64,000 nucleotides of DNA. Origin: Caballeronia jiangsuensis (GTDB lineage Bacteria; Pseudomonadota; Gammaproteobacteria; Burkholderiales; Burkholderiaceae). Positions 47,996 through 57,223 of this stretch are shown here, piece after piece. Position 1 is the stretch's first letter. Each line of letters opens with the position of its first letter. The stretch is taken from positions 62,001 to 126,000 of the forward strand of contig JFHF01000011.1 of assembly GCA_000648925.1 (NCBI GenBank), in the 5' to 3' direction. The position numbers were made by a program, and so were the translations under genes. The notes below the pieces were generated by a model. The model saw only the letters and a program-made list of their open reading frames with translations. It did no database searches and was not told where the DNA came from.

Positions 47996-49747
47996 ATGAG
48001 CCCGGGACAGACAGCGCCGCGCGGGGCTATTACGCCGCACGCGACGGACGGCATCTGGTACGCGTCGTATCCGCCGTATGTCGCGCACGACATCGATCCT
48101 TCGCGCTATCGCTCGCTCGCGCATTTCTTCGATGAGTGCGTCGAGCGGTTTCGGGATCGCGTCGCGTTCGTGAGTCTCGGCTCCGAGCTGACCTTCGCCA
48201 CGCTCGGCGAGAAGGCGCATGCGTTCGCGTCGTATCTGCAAAGCATCGGCGTGAAGCCCGGCGATCGCGTCGCGCTGATGATGCCCAACACGCTGGTCTA
48301 TCCCGTCGCGCTGTTCGGCACGCTGATCGCGGGCGCGATCGTCGTCAACGTGAATCCGCTCTACACGGTGCGCGAACTGAGCCATCAGCTCAAGGATAGC
48401 GGCGCGCAGACGGTCGTCGTGTTCGAGAATTTCGCGAAGACCGTGCAGGACGCGCAGCCGGGCTCGCGTGTGAGGAATATCGTCGTGACCGGGCTCGGCG
48501 ATCTGCTCGGCAACGGCCTCAATGTGAAAGGCCGCGCGATCGATCTGTTCCTGCGTCATGTGAAGAAGCAGGTGCCCGCCTATGCCCTGCCCGATGCGGT
48601 CCGCCTGCCGCAGGCGCTCGCGCGCGGCGCGCGGCAGAAGTTCGAGCCGGTGCGCGTCGGTCATGGCGACATCGCGTTCATTCAGTACACCGGCGGCACG
48701 ACGGGCGTCGCGAAGGGGGCGATGCTCACGCATCGCAATGTCATCGCCAATCTGCTGCAGGCGCTCGCATGGGCAGGCGGACAGCTCGTCGATGGCGAAG
48801 AGATCATCGTCACACCGTTGCCGCTCTATCACATCTATTCGCTGACGGTGAATGCGCTCGCCTTTCTCGCGATCGGCGCGCGCAACGTGCTGATCGTCAA
48901 TCCGCGCGATATCAACGCACTCATGCGCACGCTGCGTCACGAAAACTTCACGGCGATCACCGCGCTCAACACGCTCTACAGCGCGCTCATGGACAACGAC
49001 GCATTCCGCCAGCGCGACTTCTCCGCGCTCAAGCTCGCGATGGCGGGCGGCATGGCGACCCAGCGCGTGATCGCCGAGCGCTTCAGGGCGATGACGGGCC
49101 AGACGCTCGTCGAAGGCTACGGCCTCACGGAATGTTCGCCGCTCGTTGCCGCGACGCCGCTCGATGCCCACGGCGCGAGCGAATTCGACGGCACTATCGG
49201 CGTGCCGGTGCCCTCCACGCTCGTGCGCATGCGCCGCGACGATGGCGCATGGGCGAACGTCGACGAACCGGGCGAACTCTGCGTGCAGGGCCCGCAAGTG
49301 ATGAAAGGCTACTGGAACCGTCCCGAGGACACGGCGAAAGCCATCGATTCAAACGGCTGGCTCGCGACCGGCGACATCGGCGTGATGGACGCACGCGGCA
49401 TCATCCGGCTCATCGACCGCAAGAAGGACATGATGATCGTGTCGGGCTTCAACGTGTATCCAAACGAAATCGAGGAAGTGCTCGCCGCGCATCCCAAAGT
49501 GCGCGCGGTGGCCGCCGTGGGCGTGCCCGATCCGGTGACCGGCGAGCGCGTGAAGGCGTTCGTCGTGCGTCGCGACGACGCGCTCACGGTGGAAGAACTG
49601 CTGAAGTTCGCCCGTTTACACCTGACCGGCTACAAGGTGCCATCCTACGTCGAGTTCCGCGATGCGTTGCCGCTCACGACGATCGGCAAGGTGCTCAGAC
49701 GCGAATTGCGCGACGCCGAATCGAAACCACGAAAATCGCAGGACTGA
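47996..49747 (+). CDS. fadD: Long-chain-fatty-acid CoA ligase
   Basis: A 583-residue AMP-forming acyl-CoA synthetase that activates fatty acids. Seen: the AMP/ATP loop in FIQYTGGTTGVAKGAMLTHRN (near residue 230), PLYHIYSLTVN, VEGYGLTECSPLV, GWLATGDIGVMD, IDRKKDMMIVSGFNVYPNEIEEVL and the C-terminal catalytic Lys in LTTIGKVLRRELR. ATG 47996 has CGGAGACACC upstream. It lies 65 bp after the thiolase and feeds the pathway encoded upstream. Confidence 0.94.
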   Translation: MSPGQTAPRGAITPHATDGIWYASYPPYVAHDIDPSRYRSLAHFFDECVERFRDRVAFVSLGSELTFATLGEKAHAFASYLQSIGVKPGDRVALMMPNTLVYPVALFGTLIAGAIVVNVNPLYTVRELSHQLKDSGAQTVVVFENFAKTVQDAQPGSRVRNIVVTGLGDLLGNGLNVKGRAIDLFLRHVKKQVPAYALPDAVRLPQALARGARQKFEPVRVGHGDIAFIQYTGGTTGVAKGAMLTHRNVIANLLQALAWAGGQLVDGEEIIVTPLPLYHIYSLTVNALAFLAIGARNVLIVNPRDINALMRTLRHENFTAITALNTLYSALMDNDAFRQRDFSALKLAMAGGMATQRVIAERFRAMTGQTLVEGYGLTECSPLVAATPLDAHGASEFDGTIGVPVPSTLVRMRRDDGAWANVDEPGELCVQGPQVMKGYWNRPEDTAKAIDSNGWLATGDIGVMDARGIIRLIDRKKDMMIVSGFNVYPNEIEEVLAAHPKVRAVAAVGVPDPVTGERVKAFVVRRDDALTVEELLKFARLHLTGYKVPSYVEFRDALPLTTIGKVLRRELRDAESKPRKSQD

Positions 49748-49762
49748 CTTTCGGAGATGCTC

Positions 49763-50650
49763 ATGCCGCGTGCGCGATGCCGCCAAGTTTCGGACTTGCT
49801 GCTCGCGTGCGCGGGCCTGTTGTGTCTCGTGCTCGCGCTCGCGTCTTCAGGTGCGCGCGCGGATGCAATCGAGGACGTCGCGCGCGTCGGTGAATTGAGC
49901 GTCGAGCAGCAGGCGCAATGGCTCTCGCGCTCCGCCGAGAGCGGCGCGCTCGCGAAACTCGACGACGCGCAACTCGTCGCCCTGTTTCGCTCGCTCGACG
50001 CGCGCACGCTGCCGCGCTATTTGCAGGACGGCCTGGACGACTTCCAATCCTGCGAGTTCACGATGCGCCGGCGCGAGCGCATCAAGGGCAAGTGGCCGAA
50101 GCGCTCGGATCACATGCTCGTGCGCGTCACGCGCGAGCCCTTGCGCATCTACGCAAAATGGCTGCCCGATGGCGCACATGCGGGCCAGGAAGTCATCTAC
50201 GACGATTCCAAACGCCCCGACCAGCTCTACGGTCATCTCGGCGGCTTGCTGGGCGTCGTACCGATGTGGACGTCGGTGAATGGCGCCTTCGCCCGCGCGC
50301 AGTCGAATCATTCGATCCGCGAGCTCGGCATCGTCGCGATCACGCAGCGCTTCATCGAAGAAGGACGCAGGTTCGCCGAAGCGGGCATCACGAAGCCGTC
50401 AGATATCGAGGTGAAGATGATCGACGGACTGCGCGTCGTCGCGCTCACGTATGAAACGCCAACGGGACAGCCCGAGTTCTACGCGAAGAAGGAAGTGCTC
50501 GGGCTCGACCTCGAGCGGCCGGTTTTCCGCACGCTGGAGTCGTACGACAACGAGGGCAATATTTTCGAAAGCGTCGTGTTCGAGCGCATCGAGATCAAAC
50601 CCTTCGACGATCTGACGTTCGACCCGAAGAATCCTGACTATCGCTTCTGA
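49763..50650 (+). CDS. DUF1571 family exported protein
   Basis: A 295-residue protein with an N-terminal signal (hydrophobic LLLACAGLLCLVLALASS, cleavage near ARADA) and a DUF1571 domain: YLQDGLDDFQSCEFTMRRRERIKGKW, then IYAKWLPDGAHAGQEVIYDD and a C-terminal FESVVFERIEIK. These domains resemble LolA-like lipid-binding beta folds, so contact with lipids is possible but unproven. ATG 49763 is chosen over 49757 because the GGAG site is 6 bp ahead of it. It follows fadD by 15 bp, at the end of the operon. Confidence 0.85.
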   Translation: MPRARCRQVSDLLLACAGLLCLVLALASSGARADAIEDVARVGELSVEQQAQWLSRSAESGALAKLDDAQLVALFRSLDARTLPRYLQDGLDDFQSCEFTMRRRERIKGKWPKRSDHMLVRVTREPLRIYAKWLPDGAHAGQEVIYDDSKRPDQLYGHLGGLLGVVPMWTSVNGAFARAQSNHSIRELGIVAITQRFIEEGRRFAEAGITKPSDIEVKMIDGLRVVALTYETPTGQPEFYAKKEVLGLDLERPVFRTLESYDNEGNIFESVVFERIEIKPFDDLTFDPKNPDYRF

Positions 50651-50844
50651 CCGGCGCGCCGATGAAATGAACGCTGAACTCGTGACATCCGGTGTAACAA
50701 CGTGCCACATCGCGCGCCGCGCATTTTAAGTTTCGCCTAAGAGTCGGCCGATAACCTTCCCGCACTCCATCGACATCAAGGTCCGCGCAGAGGCACCGCG
50801 CCAGAAGCGCCGCACATCGTCATGCAAACTTGAGGAATTCGTTC

Positions 50845-51087
50845 ATGAACCTCCGCCGTCCGGCTTCCGCACCCGTGCGAGCCATCAAAAAGCTTTTGAG
50901 CCATCACGAAATCGCCACGTTGCTGTTGCTGTTTCACGCACCCATCGACGTGATGGCGGCTACGCCCGACGTCGCCTCGTTGCAGGAATACGGCTATGTC
51001 GAGATCGTGTCGCCGGACATGGGCGCGCCGAAACTGCGTCTGACCGAGGACGGCAACGCGGTGCTGCGCGGCCTGGGCGTCAAGTAA
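50845..51087 (+). CDS. Small winged-helix-like hypothetical protein
   Basis: An 80-residue protein. It has a basic N-terminus, LLSHHEIATLLLLFHAP, ASLQEYGYVEIV and a final LRLTEDGNAVLRGLGVK, an order reminiscent of a winged-helix (MarR-like) wing and last strand, but too short for a full regulator. The ATG at 50845 has TGAGG about 10 bp ahead. Codon use is normal for this genome. It lies 94 bp ahead of surE on the same strand. Confidence 0.7.
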   Translation: MNLRRPASAPVRAIKKLLSHHEIATLLLLFHAPIDVMAATPDVASLQEYGYVEIVSPDMGAPKLRLTEDGNAVLRGLGVK

Positions 51088-51181
51088 GGCGTCAGGAAGA
51101 ACCGGGCAGCGGACGCCCGACTACGCGAACTCTGTAATAATCGGTCGATACTTTTCACCATCGACCAAGGAGCGATTCGCG

Positions 51182-51970
51182 ATGTCCGCCCTCTCACCCA
51201 TCGTGCAGCGTGTGCTCATCACCAACGACGACGGCATCGACGCGCCCGGCTTAGCCGCGCTGGAAGCCGTCGCCGCCGAACTCGCGCACGAAGTCTGGGT
51301 CATCGCGCCCGAGCACGATCAAAGCGGCACGTCGCACTCCATCAGCCTGCATTCGCCGCTGCGCGTGTCGCGCCAGGGCGAGCGGCGCTACGGCGTGCAG
51401 GGCACGCCCGGCGACTGCGTCGTGATGGGCGCGCGCCATATCATGAAGGACGCGCCGCCCACGCTCGTGCTCTCCGGCATCAACCGCGGCGCGAATCTCG
51501 GCGTCGAGACGATGTTCTCCGGCACCGTCGGCGCCGCGATGACGGGCCTGCTGCTTGGCTTGCCGTCGATCGCGCTCAGCCAGACCTTCACCGATCGCGA
51601 GAACGTGCGCTGGGACACGGCGCGCGCGCTCGCGCCCGGCGTGATCCGCCAGTTGCTCGCGATCTCCCACGACGCGCCCACCTGCCTGAACGTCAATTTC
51701 CCCGATTGCGATGCGTCCGCCGCCGGACCGCTCACCGTGACGCGGCAGGGCGTCGGCCTCGTGGAAGGCATCGATGTGCTGCCGCTCGTCGATCCGCGCG
51801 GCATCGACTATCACTGGCTGCGCTTTCAGCGCGGCCCGCGCCCGAATTCGCCCGATAGCGAAACGGCGGTGGTCGCATCCGGCCGCGTCTCGGTCACGCC
51901 GCTGCATTTCGATCGCACCGACGAGCGCACGTTCGCCACACTCGAAGCGGGTCTGAAAGGCGGCGTCTGA
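51182..51970 (+). CDS. surE: 5'/3'-nucleotidase SurE
   Basis: A 262-residue metal-dependent nucleoside-monophosphate phosphatase linked to stationary-phase survival. Seen: VLITNDDGIDAPGL with the metal-binding Asp pair, VIAPEHDQSGTSHSISL, GTPGDCVVMGA and LSGINRGANLGVETMFSGTVGAAM. Length fits. Its usual neighbours pcm, nlpD and rpoS are absent, so it is probably a stand-alone or second copy. ATG 51182 has AAGGAGCG upstream. Confidence 0.95.
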   Translation: MSALSPIVQRVLITNDDGIDAPGLAALEAVAAELAHEVWVIAPEHDQSGTSHSISLHSPLRVSRQGERRYGVQGTPGDCVVMGARHIMKDAPPTLVLSGINRGANLGVETMFSGTVGAAMTGLLLGLPSIALSQTFTDRENVRWDTARALAPGVIRQLLAISHDAPTCLNVNFPDCDASAAGPLTVTRQGVGLVEGIDVLPLVDPRGIDYHWLRFQRGPRPNSPDSETAVVASGRVSVTPLHFDRTDERTFATLEAGLKGGV

Positions 51971-52058
51971 GTGTTGAGCGAGCGCCGCTAGAACGTTTCC
52001 TCCCAGACGGGAACGGGCGCTTTCTCGTATGCTCGGGCGATCACAACAAGGAGACGAC

Positions 52059-52523
52059 ATGACCCGTTCCATCGGCTCGCGCGGCGTGCGCGTGATGCTC
52101 GGCGCGCTTTGCGCCACCTTCGCCGCGAGCGTTTTTGCGCAAGCGGCGACGCCCGTCGGCACCTGGCAAACCATCGACGATCAGACCGGCAAGCCGAAAG
52201 CGATCATCCAGATCGTCGACGACGGGAGCGGCCAGTTGTCGGGCAAAGTCGTGCGCGGCATCGGCGAGTTCGATCACCCCGAGCGTCGCTGCACGGCCTG
52301 CACCGACGAGCGGAAGGATCAACTGGTCAAGGGCATGACGATCATTACCGGCATGCGGCAGAACGGCGATGCATGGGACGGCGGCCAGATTCTCGATCCC
52401 GAGAACGGCAAGCTCTACAAGTGCAAGATGAAGATGGAGGACGGCGGGCAGAAGCTCGTCGTGCGCGGGTATATCGGCGTGTCGTTGCTGGGGCGTTCGC
52501 AGACCTGGCTGCGCCAGCAGTAA
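52059..52523 (+). CDS. DUF2147 family secreted protein
   Basis: A 154-residue protein with a signal peptide (cleavage near VFAQA, about residue 30) and a DUF2147 domain: PVGTWQTIDDQTGKPKAIIQI, GQLSGKVVRGIG, RCTACTDERKDQLVKGMTII, WDGGQILDPENGKLYKCKM and VRGYIGVSLLGRSQTWLR. This small beta-barrel family is often periplasmic; the role is unknown, and CTAC suggests a disulphide. ATG 52059 has AAGGAGACG upstream. Confidence 0.9.
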   Translation: MTRSIGSRGVRVMLGALCATFAASVFAQAATPVGTWQTIDDQTGKPKAIIQIVDDGSGQLSGKVVRGIGEFDHPERRCTACTDERKDQLVKGMTIITGMRQNGDAWDGGQILDPENGKLYKCKMKMEDGGQKLVVRGYIGVSLLGRSQTWLRQQ

Positions 52524-52537
52524 GTTCCAGAAAGGAC

Positions 52538-52573
52538 AAAGCCGGTCGAAGATATAGGTCTTCGACCGGCTTT
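52538..52573. terminator. Bidirectional terminator, 15 bp perfect stem
   Basis: AAAGCCGGTCGAAGA (52538-52552) pairs perfectly with TCTTCGACCGGCTTT (52559-52573). It ends both the DUF2147 gene and the convergent orphan transposase-like gene. Confidence 0.88.
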
Positions 52574-52601
52574 GCTTATCTCGTGCGTTAGTTCGACGAG
52601 A

Positions 52602-53030
52602 TCATGCTGCGTGACGGTGATGCACCTCGACCACTTGCACGCCTTCGGGCAAGCCGACACTCTCGGGCTTGAACTCCGGCGGCACGCGCATGCGCGATGT
52701 CATCAACGCATAGAGCGATTCTCCGGCCGGCCCGAATAGCTGCGACATGACGCGCAGCAGGACGCCCGACTCGTGCCACGTCTTGAACCGCCGATGACAC
52801 GTCTGATACGACGGATATTTGCGCGGCAACGTGGACCATGACGCGCCGCTGTACATCACCCAGAGCACACCGTTGAGCACGGCGCGGGTGTTGGCGAGCG
52901 GCCGGCCCCGCAGTTCGAGACGAGGGCGCAGTTCGGGAAGCAGCGGTGCGACCATCTGCCATTCTTCGTCGGACATGTCGCGGTAGGGCTTCACGGTAAG
53001 TTCTCCAATTTGCTGACTGATAACCGGCAT
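52602..53030 (-). CDS. Orphan IS5-type DUF4096 (transposase N-terminal domain) protein
   Basis: A 142-residue protein whose residues 20-105 match the IS5-family DUF4096 domain (MSDEEWQMVAPLLPE, LRGRPLANTRAVLNGVLWVMYSGASWSTLPRKYPSYQTCHRRF). The catalytic DDE domain is absent, and the C-terminal 40 residues end in a His-rich tail unlike IS elements. No terminal inverted repeats flank it. It has its own terminator and intact codon use, so it may be a domesticated DNA-binding protein rather than a mobile element. ATG 53030 chosen; an upstream TTG is unlikely. Confidence 0.8.
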   Translation of the reverse strand: MPVISQQIGELTVKPYRDMSDEEWQMVAPLLPELRPRLELRGRPLANTRAVLNGVLWVMYSGASWSTLPRKYPSYQTCHRRFKTWHESGVLLRVMSQLFGPAGESLYALMTSRMRVPPEFKPESVGLPEGVQVVEVHHRHAA

Positions 53031-53137
53031 CGACGATACCGAGTACCCGAAAGCCGGCAAATCGGAGTGATCCGAATCTTGAAATAGTCCCCAAAGCCTT
53101 ATGCCGATTGGCTAACCGCAGTTTTTTGATACTCGTA

Positions 53138-54235
53138 TTAGGTCAGCGAAATATCCGCGACGCGCCGTGGCGCCTCCAGATACTCCTTCGACTGCATCTC
53201 GATGATGCGCGAAACCGTGCGCGCGAATTCGTTGGCCATCGGTCCTTCCACGTACAGCTCTTCCGCGGGCACGGCCGCCGACATCAGCAGCTTCACCTTG
53301 TGGTCGTAGAAGACATCGATGAGCCACGTGAAGCGGCGCGCTTCGGACGCCATGCGCGGCGTCATCTGCGGCACGTCCGACAGGATCACCGCATGGAACC
53401 GGTTCGACAGTTCGAGATAGTCGTTCTGCGAACGCGGGCCGCCGCAGAGCGTCGCGAAGTCGAACCACACGACGCCGTCGGCCTTACGCAGCGCCTTGAT
53501 CTCGCGCTTTTCGATGTGCAGGATCGGGCTCTCGTCGGGGACGGCCGCGAGCTTCGCATAGTCCGCGCGCAACGCTTCGCTCGCCGCCGCGCCGAGCGGC
53601 GTGTGATACGCCTTCACCTGCGACAGCGTGCGCTTGCGGTAGTCGGTGCCGGCATCGACATTGAGCACGTCGAGATGCTGCTTGATGAGTTCGATCGCAG
53701 GCAGAAGACGATCGCGATGCAGCCCTTCCGGATACAGCGTGTCCGGCTCGTAATTGGACGTCATCACGAACTGCACGCCGTTCTTGAAGAGGCGGTCGAG
53801 CAGACGATAAAGAATCATCGCGTCGGCGATATCCGAGACGTGGAATTCGTCGAAGCAGATCAGCCGGTATCGTTTGGCGATGCGTTTCGCGAGTTCGTCG
53901 AGCGGATCGGCCTGCCCTTTCAGCTCTTCCAGCTCGCGATGCACTTCGCGCATGAACTCGTGAAAATGCAGCCGCGTCTTGCGTTGCACCGGCACGACGG
54001 CATAGAAGCTGTCCATCAAAAAGCTCTTGCCGCGCCCGACGCCACCCCACATGTAGACACCGCGCGGCAAGTCCGGACGCACGAGAAACTTCTTGAGCGC
54101 GTTGGAGCGGCGTGACTTGTATGCGACCCACTCTTCGTAGCACTGCTGCAGGCGCGCGACCGCCGCGAGCTGCGCCTCGTCCGATTGATAACCCCGCGTG
54201 CGCAGTTCGCTTTCGTAGTATTCGGTGACGTTCAT
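53138..54235 (-). CDS. zapE: Cell division protein ZapE (AFG1-like ATPase)
   Basis: A 365-residue AAA-type ATPase that modulates the FtsZ ring. Seen: RGVYMWGGVGRGKSFLMDSFY (Walker A), LHFHEFMREVHREL, LICFDEFHVSDIADAM (Walker B), FVMTSNYEPDTLY, and the family's C-terminal WLIDVFYDHKVKL. Full length. It lies downstream of the 2-oxoglutarate dehydrogenase genes on the same strand, as in many Burkholderiales, with a hairpin between. Confidence 0.95.
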   Translation of the reverse strand: MNVTEYYESELRTRGYQSDEAQLAAVARLQQCYEEWVAYKSRRSNALKKFLVRPDLPRGVYMWGGVGRGKSFLMDSFYAVVPVQRKTRLHFHEFMREVHRELEELKGQADPLDELAKRIAKRYRLICFDEFHVSDIADAMILYRLLDRLFKNGVQFVMTSNYEPDTLYPEGLHRDRLLPAIELIKQHLDVLNVDAGTDYRKRTLSQVKAYHTPLGAAASEALRADYAKLAAVPDESPILHIEKREIKALRKADGVVWFDFATLCGGPRSQNDYLELSNRFHAVILSDVPQMTPRMASEARRFTWLIDVFYDHKVKLLMSAAVPAEELYVEGPMANEFARTVSRIIEMQSKEYLEAPRRVADISLT

Positions 54236-54254
54236 CTTCTGCCGTTTGAAGTGA

Positions 54255-54286
54255 CGAAGGCGAGCGGTTTGATCCGCTCGCCTTCG
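54255..54286. terminator. Hairpin between lpdA and zapE
   Basis: CGAAGGCGAGCGG (54255-54267) pairs perfectly with CCGCTCGCCTTCG (54274-54286) around a 6 nt loop. There is no T run on the minus strand, so it may attenuate or protect the lpdA 3' end rather than end transcription fully. Confidence 0.6.
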
Positions 54287-54320
54287 TGTGCGATGCCTGA
54301 CTGCCCGAAGCCGAGCTCGA

Positions 54321-55751
54321 TTACATGTTCAACGCGCGCTTGTCGACGGCCAGCGCCGCTTCGCGCATCACTTCCGACAGCGACGGGTGCGGATGGCAAA
54401 TGCGGCCGATATCTTCCGACGCCGCCTTGAACTCCATCGCGACAACGGCTTCCGCGATCAGATCCGACGCGTCCGCTGCGATCACGTGCACGCCGAGGAT
54501 CTCGTCGGTCTTCGCGTCGGCGATCATCTTGACGAAGCCTTCAGCCTTGCCGATACCCAATGCGCGGCCATTGGCCATCATCGGGAACTGGCCGGTCTTG
54601 ATCTCGCGGCCTTCGGCCTTGAGCTGCTGTTCCGTCTTGCCGACCCACGCGATTTCCGGTTCCGTGTAGATGACCCACGGCACGCAGTTGTAGTCGATAT
54701 GCGGCTTCTGACCATCGATGATCTCCGCCACCGCCACGCCTTCGTCTTCCGCCTTGTGCGCGAGCATCGGGCCGCGCACCACGTCGCCGATCGCGTACAC
54801 GTTCGGCACGCTCGTCGCGCAATGATCGTCCACGTCGATGAAACCGCGCTCGTTCGCCTTCAGGCCGATGGCTTCCAGGCCGAGGTTATCGGTGTTCGGC
54901 ACGCGGCCGATCGACACGATCAGGCGGTCCGCTTCCAGCGTCTGCGCGTTGCCCGCGTTGTCCGTGTAAGCGATCGAAACGCCATTGTCCGACGTCTTCA
55001 CTTCGCCGATCTTCACGCCGAGGTGAATGTCGAGACCCTGCTTCTTGAACTGCTTCGCGGCTTCCTTCGCGAGCGATTCGTCCGCTGCGCCGAGGAACTG
55101 CGGCAGCGCTTCGAGCACGGTCACTTCCGCGCCCAAACGACGCCACACCGAGCCGAGTTCCAGACCGATCACGCCCGCGCCGATCACGGCGAGCTTCTTC
55201 GGCACGGCGTCGAACGACAGCGCGCCTTCGTTGTCCGCGACGATCTTGTTGTCGACCGGAATGTTCGGCAGATGACGCGCCTTCGAGCCCGTCGCGATGA
55301 TCACGTTCTTCGCCGTGACGACTTCCGTCTCGCCTTCGCCCGACACTTCGATCTGCACGCCGGCAGCATCCTTGCCGGTGAACTTGCCATGACCCTTGAG
55401 CCACGTGATCTTGTTCTTGCGGAACAGGAACTCGATGCCCTTCGTCATCTTTTCGACGATGCCGTCCTTGCGCGCCAGCATCTTCGACACATCGAGCTTC
55501 ACGTCCGACACGCTGATGCCGTGATCGGCCAGATGCTTCGACGCATTTTCGAATTCTTCCGACGACGCGAGCAGCGCCTTCGACGGAATGCAGCCCACGT
55601 TCAGGCACGTGCCGCCGAGCTTCAACGCGCCCGCCGGATTCTTCCACTTCTCGATACACGCAACCGTCTTGCCGAGCTGCGCTGCGCGAATCGCCGCGAT
55701 ATAGCCGCCGGGGCCCGCGCCGATCACGACGACATCAAATTCCTTGGACAT
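54321..55751 (-). CDS. lpdA: Dihydrolipoyl dehydrogenase (E3 of 2-oxoglutarate dehydrogenase)
   Basis: A 476-residue FAD disulphide oxidoreductase that reoxidises the lipoamide of the E2 core, passing electrons to NAD+. Seen: N-terminal FAD motif [17 protein letters not shown], the redox pair in [16 protein letters not shown] motif [19 protein letters not shown], and the C-terminal [14 protein letters not shown] with the catalytic His. Third gene of odhA-odhB-lpdA, transcribed on the minus strand; 90 bp after odhB. Confidence 0.97.
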   Translation of the reverse strand: MSKEFDVVVIGAGPGGYIAAIRAAQLGKTVACIEKWKNPAGALKLGGTCLNVGCIPSKALLASSEEFENASKHLADHGISVSDVKLDVSKMLARKDGIVEKMTKGIEFLFRKNKITWLKGHGKFTGKDAAGVQIEVSGEGETEVVTAKNVIIATGSKARHLPNIPVDNKIVADNEGALSFDAVPKKLAVIGAGVIGLELGSVWRRLGAEVTVLEALPQFLGAADESLAKEAAKQFKKQGLDIHLGVKIGEVKTSDNGVSIAYTDNAGNAQTLEADRLIVSIGRVPNTDNLGLEAIGLKANERGFIDVDDHCATSVPNVYAIGDVVRGPMLAHKAEDEGVAVAEIIDGQKPHIDYNCVPWVIYTEPEIAWVGKTEQQLKAEGREIKTGQFPMMANGRALGIGKAEGFVKMIADAKTDEILGVHVIAADASDLIAEAVVAMEFKAASEDIGRICHPHPSLSEVMREAALAVDKRALNM

Positions 55752-55841
55752 GACTTTCCTTTGGTCTGGCTCCGCTCATGCAGAGCAGCCTCGTGCGATG
55801 CGCGCGAGCCTATCGCGCGCATCGAGGCGAATTGCTTTTTC

Positions 55842-57140
55842 TTACAGGTCCAGCAGCAGACGGGCCGGATCTTCCAGCGCGTCCTTCATCGCGACCAGCG
55901 ACAGCACGGCTTCGCGGCCGTCGATGATGCGGTGGTCGTACGACAGCGCGAGGTAGTTCATCGGGCGGATCACGATCTGGCCGTTTTCCACCACGGCGCG
56001 TTCCTTCGTCGCGTGCACGCCGAGAATCGCGGACTGCGGCGGGTTGATGATCGGCGTCGACAGCATGGAACCGAACACGCCGCCATTCGAGATGGAGAAC
56101 GTGCCGCCGGTCATGTCTTCGATCGACAGCTTGCCGTCCTTAGCCTTCTGGCCGAATTCGGCGATCTTCTTCTCGATGTCGGCGAGGCTCATCTGATCTG
56201 CGTTGCGCAGGATCGGCACCACCAGACCGCGCGGCGAACCGACCGCGATACCGATGTCGAAATAGCCGTGATAGACGATGTCGTTACCGTCGATCGATGC
56301 GTTCACGAGCGGGAACTTCTTCAGCGCATGCACGGCGGCCTTCACGAAGAACGACATGAAGCCGAGCTTCACGCCGTGTTCCTTCTCGAAGCGATCCTTG
56401 TACTTGTTGCGCAGATCCATGACCGGCGCCATGTTGACTTCGTTGAACGTCGTCAGGATGGCGTTGGTTTGCTGCGATTCGAGCAGACGCTCGGCGATAC
56501 GCGCACGCAGACGCGACATCGGCACGCGCTGTTCCGGGCGGTCCTTGAGCCACTGATCGGCCGATGCCGGCGCCGACACTTGCGGCAGCGCAGGCTTGGC
56601 GGCGCGCGCGGGCGCGGCGGCCGGAGCGGGTGCGGCAGCCTTGGCAGGCGCCGGAGCCGATGCCGAAGCGGCGAGTGCGTCGCCCTTCGTGATACGGCCG
56701 TCGCGGCCCGAGCCCGAAACCTGATCCGCCGAAACGCCCTTCTCGGCCAGAATCTTTGTCGCGGAAGGCGAAGCAGCACCGCCCGCCGACGCTTGCGCAG
56801 CAGCCGGAGCGGCGGCGGCGGTCGTTTCCGCGACCGGCGCGGGCTTCACTTCGGCGTCGCCGGCAGCGGCGACGGCGGCAGGCGCTTCGCCCGCTTTCGC
56901 TTCGGTGTCGATCTTCGCGATGAGTTCATCGGCGGTGACGATATCGCCGTCGTGCTTGATCACTTGCGCCAGAACGCCCGCGGACGGCGCGGGCACTTCC
57001 AGCACGACCTTGTCGGTCTCGATTTCGATGAGGATTTCGTCCTGGGCGACAGCCTCACCCGGCTTCTTCTTCCATTGCAGCATGGTCGCTTCCGAGACCG
57101 ACTCGGAAAGCTGGGGAACCTTGACTTCTACGATAGCCAT
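55842..57140 (-). CDS. odhB: Dihydrolipoyl succinyltransferase (E2)
   Basis: A 432-residue core of the 2-oxoglutarate dehydrogenase complex. One lipoyl domain (1-75) with Lys44 in [12 protein letters not shown] to be lipoylated, an Ala/Pro-rich linker, the E3-binding domain ([29 protein letters not shown]), a second Ala/Pro linker, and the catalytic domain with [13 protein letters not shown] (active-site His). Only one lipoyl domain, as is normal for OdhB. It lies 83 bp downstream of odhA. Confidence 0.97.
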   Translation of the reverse strand: MAIVEVKVPQLSESVSEATMLQWKKKPGEAVAQDEILIEIETDKVVLEVPAPSAGVLAQVIKHDGDIVTADELIAKIDTEAKAGEAPAAVAAAGDAEVKPAPVAETTAAAAPAAAQASAGGAASPSATKILAEKGVSADQVSGSGRDGRITKGDALAASASAPAPAKAAAPAPAAAPARAAKPALPQVSAPASADQWLKDRPEQRVPMSRLRARIAERLLESQQTNAILTTFNEVNMAPVMDLRNKYKDRFEKEHGVKLGFMSFFVKAAVHALKKFPLVNASIDGNDIVYHGYFDIGIAVGSPRGLVVPILRNADQMSLADIEKKIAEFGQKAKDGKLSIEDMTGGTFSISNGGVFGSMLSTPIINPPQSAILGVHATKERAVVENGQIVIRPMNYLALSYDHRIIDGREAVLSLVAMKDALEDPARLLLDL

Positions 57141-57223
57141 TTCTGTATTGTCCTAATGCGTGTCTGTGTCTTCGAGCGTCGGGACCGGGCTGCGGCATGC
57201 GCGCCCGGTCTCTCGAGCGTTGC

